A stretch of DNA of 64,000 bases from JAGQKC01 sp965223675 (GTDB lineage Bacteria > Nitrospirota > Nitrospiria > Nitrospirales > UBA8639), in the NCBI GenBank assembly GCA_965223675.1, contig OZ245013.1, positions 2,232,001 through 2,296,000 on the forward strand, written 5' to 3'. A model generated the notes under the pieces. The model was not told the origin of the DNA. It saw only the letters and a program-made list of their open reading frames with translations, and ran no database searches. Positions 63,202 through 64,000 of this stretch are shown piece by piece; within the stretch, counting starts at the first letter, position 1, and every line of letters starts with the position of its first letter. The translations under genes and the position numbers were made by a program.

Positions 63202-64000
63202 ATGGAAATTGGATTTATCGGATTAGGCAAGATGGGGATGAATATGGTCACGAGACTTCGGCAGCAAGACCACCGAATCATCGCTTACGACCGCGCGTCG
63301 AACCTTGTCAAAGAAGCTGAAAGCAAAGGCTGCATCGGCGCCTCCTCGTTAGAAGATTTGGTCTCTAAGCTCTCCACACCTCGCGCCGTCTGGGTCATGG
63401 TCCCTTCCGGCGTCCCAACCGAAGAAACCATTGAAAAAGTCGCTGGCCTCCTGGATCGTGACGATACTATCATCGATGGCGGCAACACCAAGTTCCATGA
63501 TGATCTGCGTCGTGCTGCCGACTTGAAATCCTTAGGACTCCACTACGTCGATGCTGGAACGAGCGGAGGCATCTGGGGTTTAAAGATCGGCTATTGCCTG
63601 ATGGTCGGGGGAGAAGAAGGCGCGGTGAAAAGACTCGAGCCGATCTTTACGACTCTCGCACCACCCAACGGCTGGGCGCATGTCGGAGGTCATGGGGCTG
63701 GACACTATGTCAAAATGGTCCATAACGGCATCGAATACAGCATGATGCAAGGATATGCTGAAGGGTTTGAACTCATGTCCAAGAGTTCGTACAACTTGAA
63801 TCTTCCGCAAATTGCTGACCTCTGGATGCAGGGAAGCGTCATTCGCTCGTGGCTTTTGGAACTTGGGGCTAGCGCGCTTCAGGAAGATCCAAAACTCGAA
63901 AAACTTAAGGGCTATGTGCAAGATTCAGGGGAAGGACGATGGATGCTCATGGATGCCATTGAAAAAGACGTCCCTGTCCCAACATTGTCAACGGCCTTGT
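63202..64000 (+). CDS. gnd: 6-phosphogluconate dehydrogenase, short form (3' end outside window)
   Basis: The first 266 codons are present and the frame is open at the right edge. The ribosome site AAGGAGGAG lies just before the ATG. The Rossmann start is IGFIGLGKMGMNMVTRL; then IIDGGNTKFHDD, VDAGTSGGIWGL (substrate loop) and the catalytic block HGAGHYVKMVHNGIEY with Lys and His-Asn. The spacing fits the short GndA-type enzymes, which often prefer NAD over NADP; the cofactor is an inference. It converts 6-phosphogluconate to ribulose-5-phosphate and carbon dioxide. Confidence 0.94.
   Translation, partial: MEIGFIGLGKMGMNMVTRLRQQDHRIIAYDRASNLVKEAESKGCIGASSLEDLVSKLSTPRAVWVMVPSGVPTEETIEKVAGLLDRDDTIIDGGNTKFHDDLRRAADLKSLGLHYVDAGTSGGIWGLKIGYCLMVGGEEGAVKRLEPIFTTLAPPNGWAHVGGHGAGHYVKMVHNGIEYSMMQGYAEGFELMSKSSYNLNLPQIADLWMQGSVIRSWLLELGASALQEDPKLEKLKGYVQDSGEGRWMLMDAIEKDVPVPTLSTAL

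Noticed and set aside
1..64000. tRNA, rRNA, CRISPR arrays, insertion sequences
   Set aside because: No tRNA-like T-arm in intergenic DNA, no spaced short repeats and no transposase reading frame was seen.

Overview
The window reads as chromosome of a Gram-negative bacterium of moderate GC content. A secretin, a Pal/CpoB pair, several lipobox lipoproteins and a PEP-CTERM protein all imply an outer membrane. The gene mix (tad pilus, PEP-CTERM, GH15 glucosidase next to a short 6-phosphogluconate dehydrogenase) would fit a Nitrospira-like member of Nitrospirota. That assignment is an inference; no marker gene here proves it.

Region 1 (about 1.3-23.1 kb, all on the minus strand) is a very large tad/Flp pilus locus behind a truncated HD-GYP gene. 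It holds the core machine: prepilin peptidase, CpaB, secretin, CpaD-like lipoprotein, TadZ, TadA ATPase, TadB, TadC and TadD. Around the core lie six Flp pilins, three TadE/TadF pairs and three TadG-like von Willebrand proteins. One part (2.2-7.7 kb) has been rebuilt by duplication: a 785-bp unit (flp plus its control region) and a 1173-bp unit (tadE-tadF) each occur twice and look identical.

The most striking observation is regulatory. The flp1, flp2, flp3 and tadE2 units each have a -24/-12 (sigma-54 type) promoter. Each promoter has two upstream copies of CTGTC-N6-STTWWC, about 107 bp and about 315 bp before the -24 box. The spacing is kept in three control regions that are otherwise diverged, which suggests one enhancer-binding protein controls this set. 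The flp4-6 genes, which head the other pilin block, show no such promoter.

Region 2 (24-46.4 kb) is mainly plus strand and builds glycans. It contains GT2, GT4, GT87 and GT-C glycosyltransferases, methyltransferases, a pyruvyl transferase and an LPG-synthase-like membrane protein. It also has a three-gene set resembling the decaprenyl-phospho-arabinose pathway (HAD-UbiA fusion, DprE1-like, DprE2-like). An STT3-like membrane protein nearby raises the possibility that a lipid-linked sugar made here decorates surface protein, perhaps the pilins.

Region 3 (46.8-64 kb) is envelope and central housekeeping: pgsA, two alkaline-phosphatase-fold membrane enzymes, a diacylglycerol-kinase-family protein, CpoB and Pal, a PAS-GAF-PAS-GGDEF protein, the MurU/AmgK cell-wall recycling pair, a PEP-CTERM protein, a GH15 glucosidase and the start of gnd.
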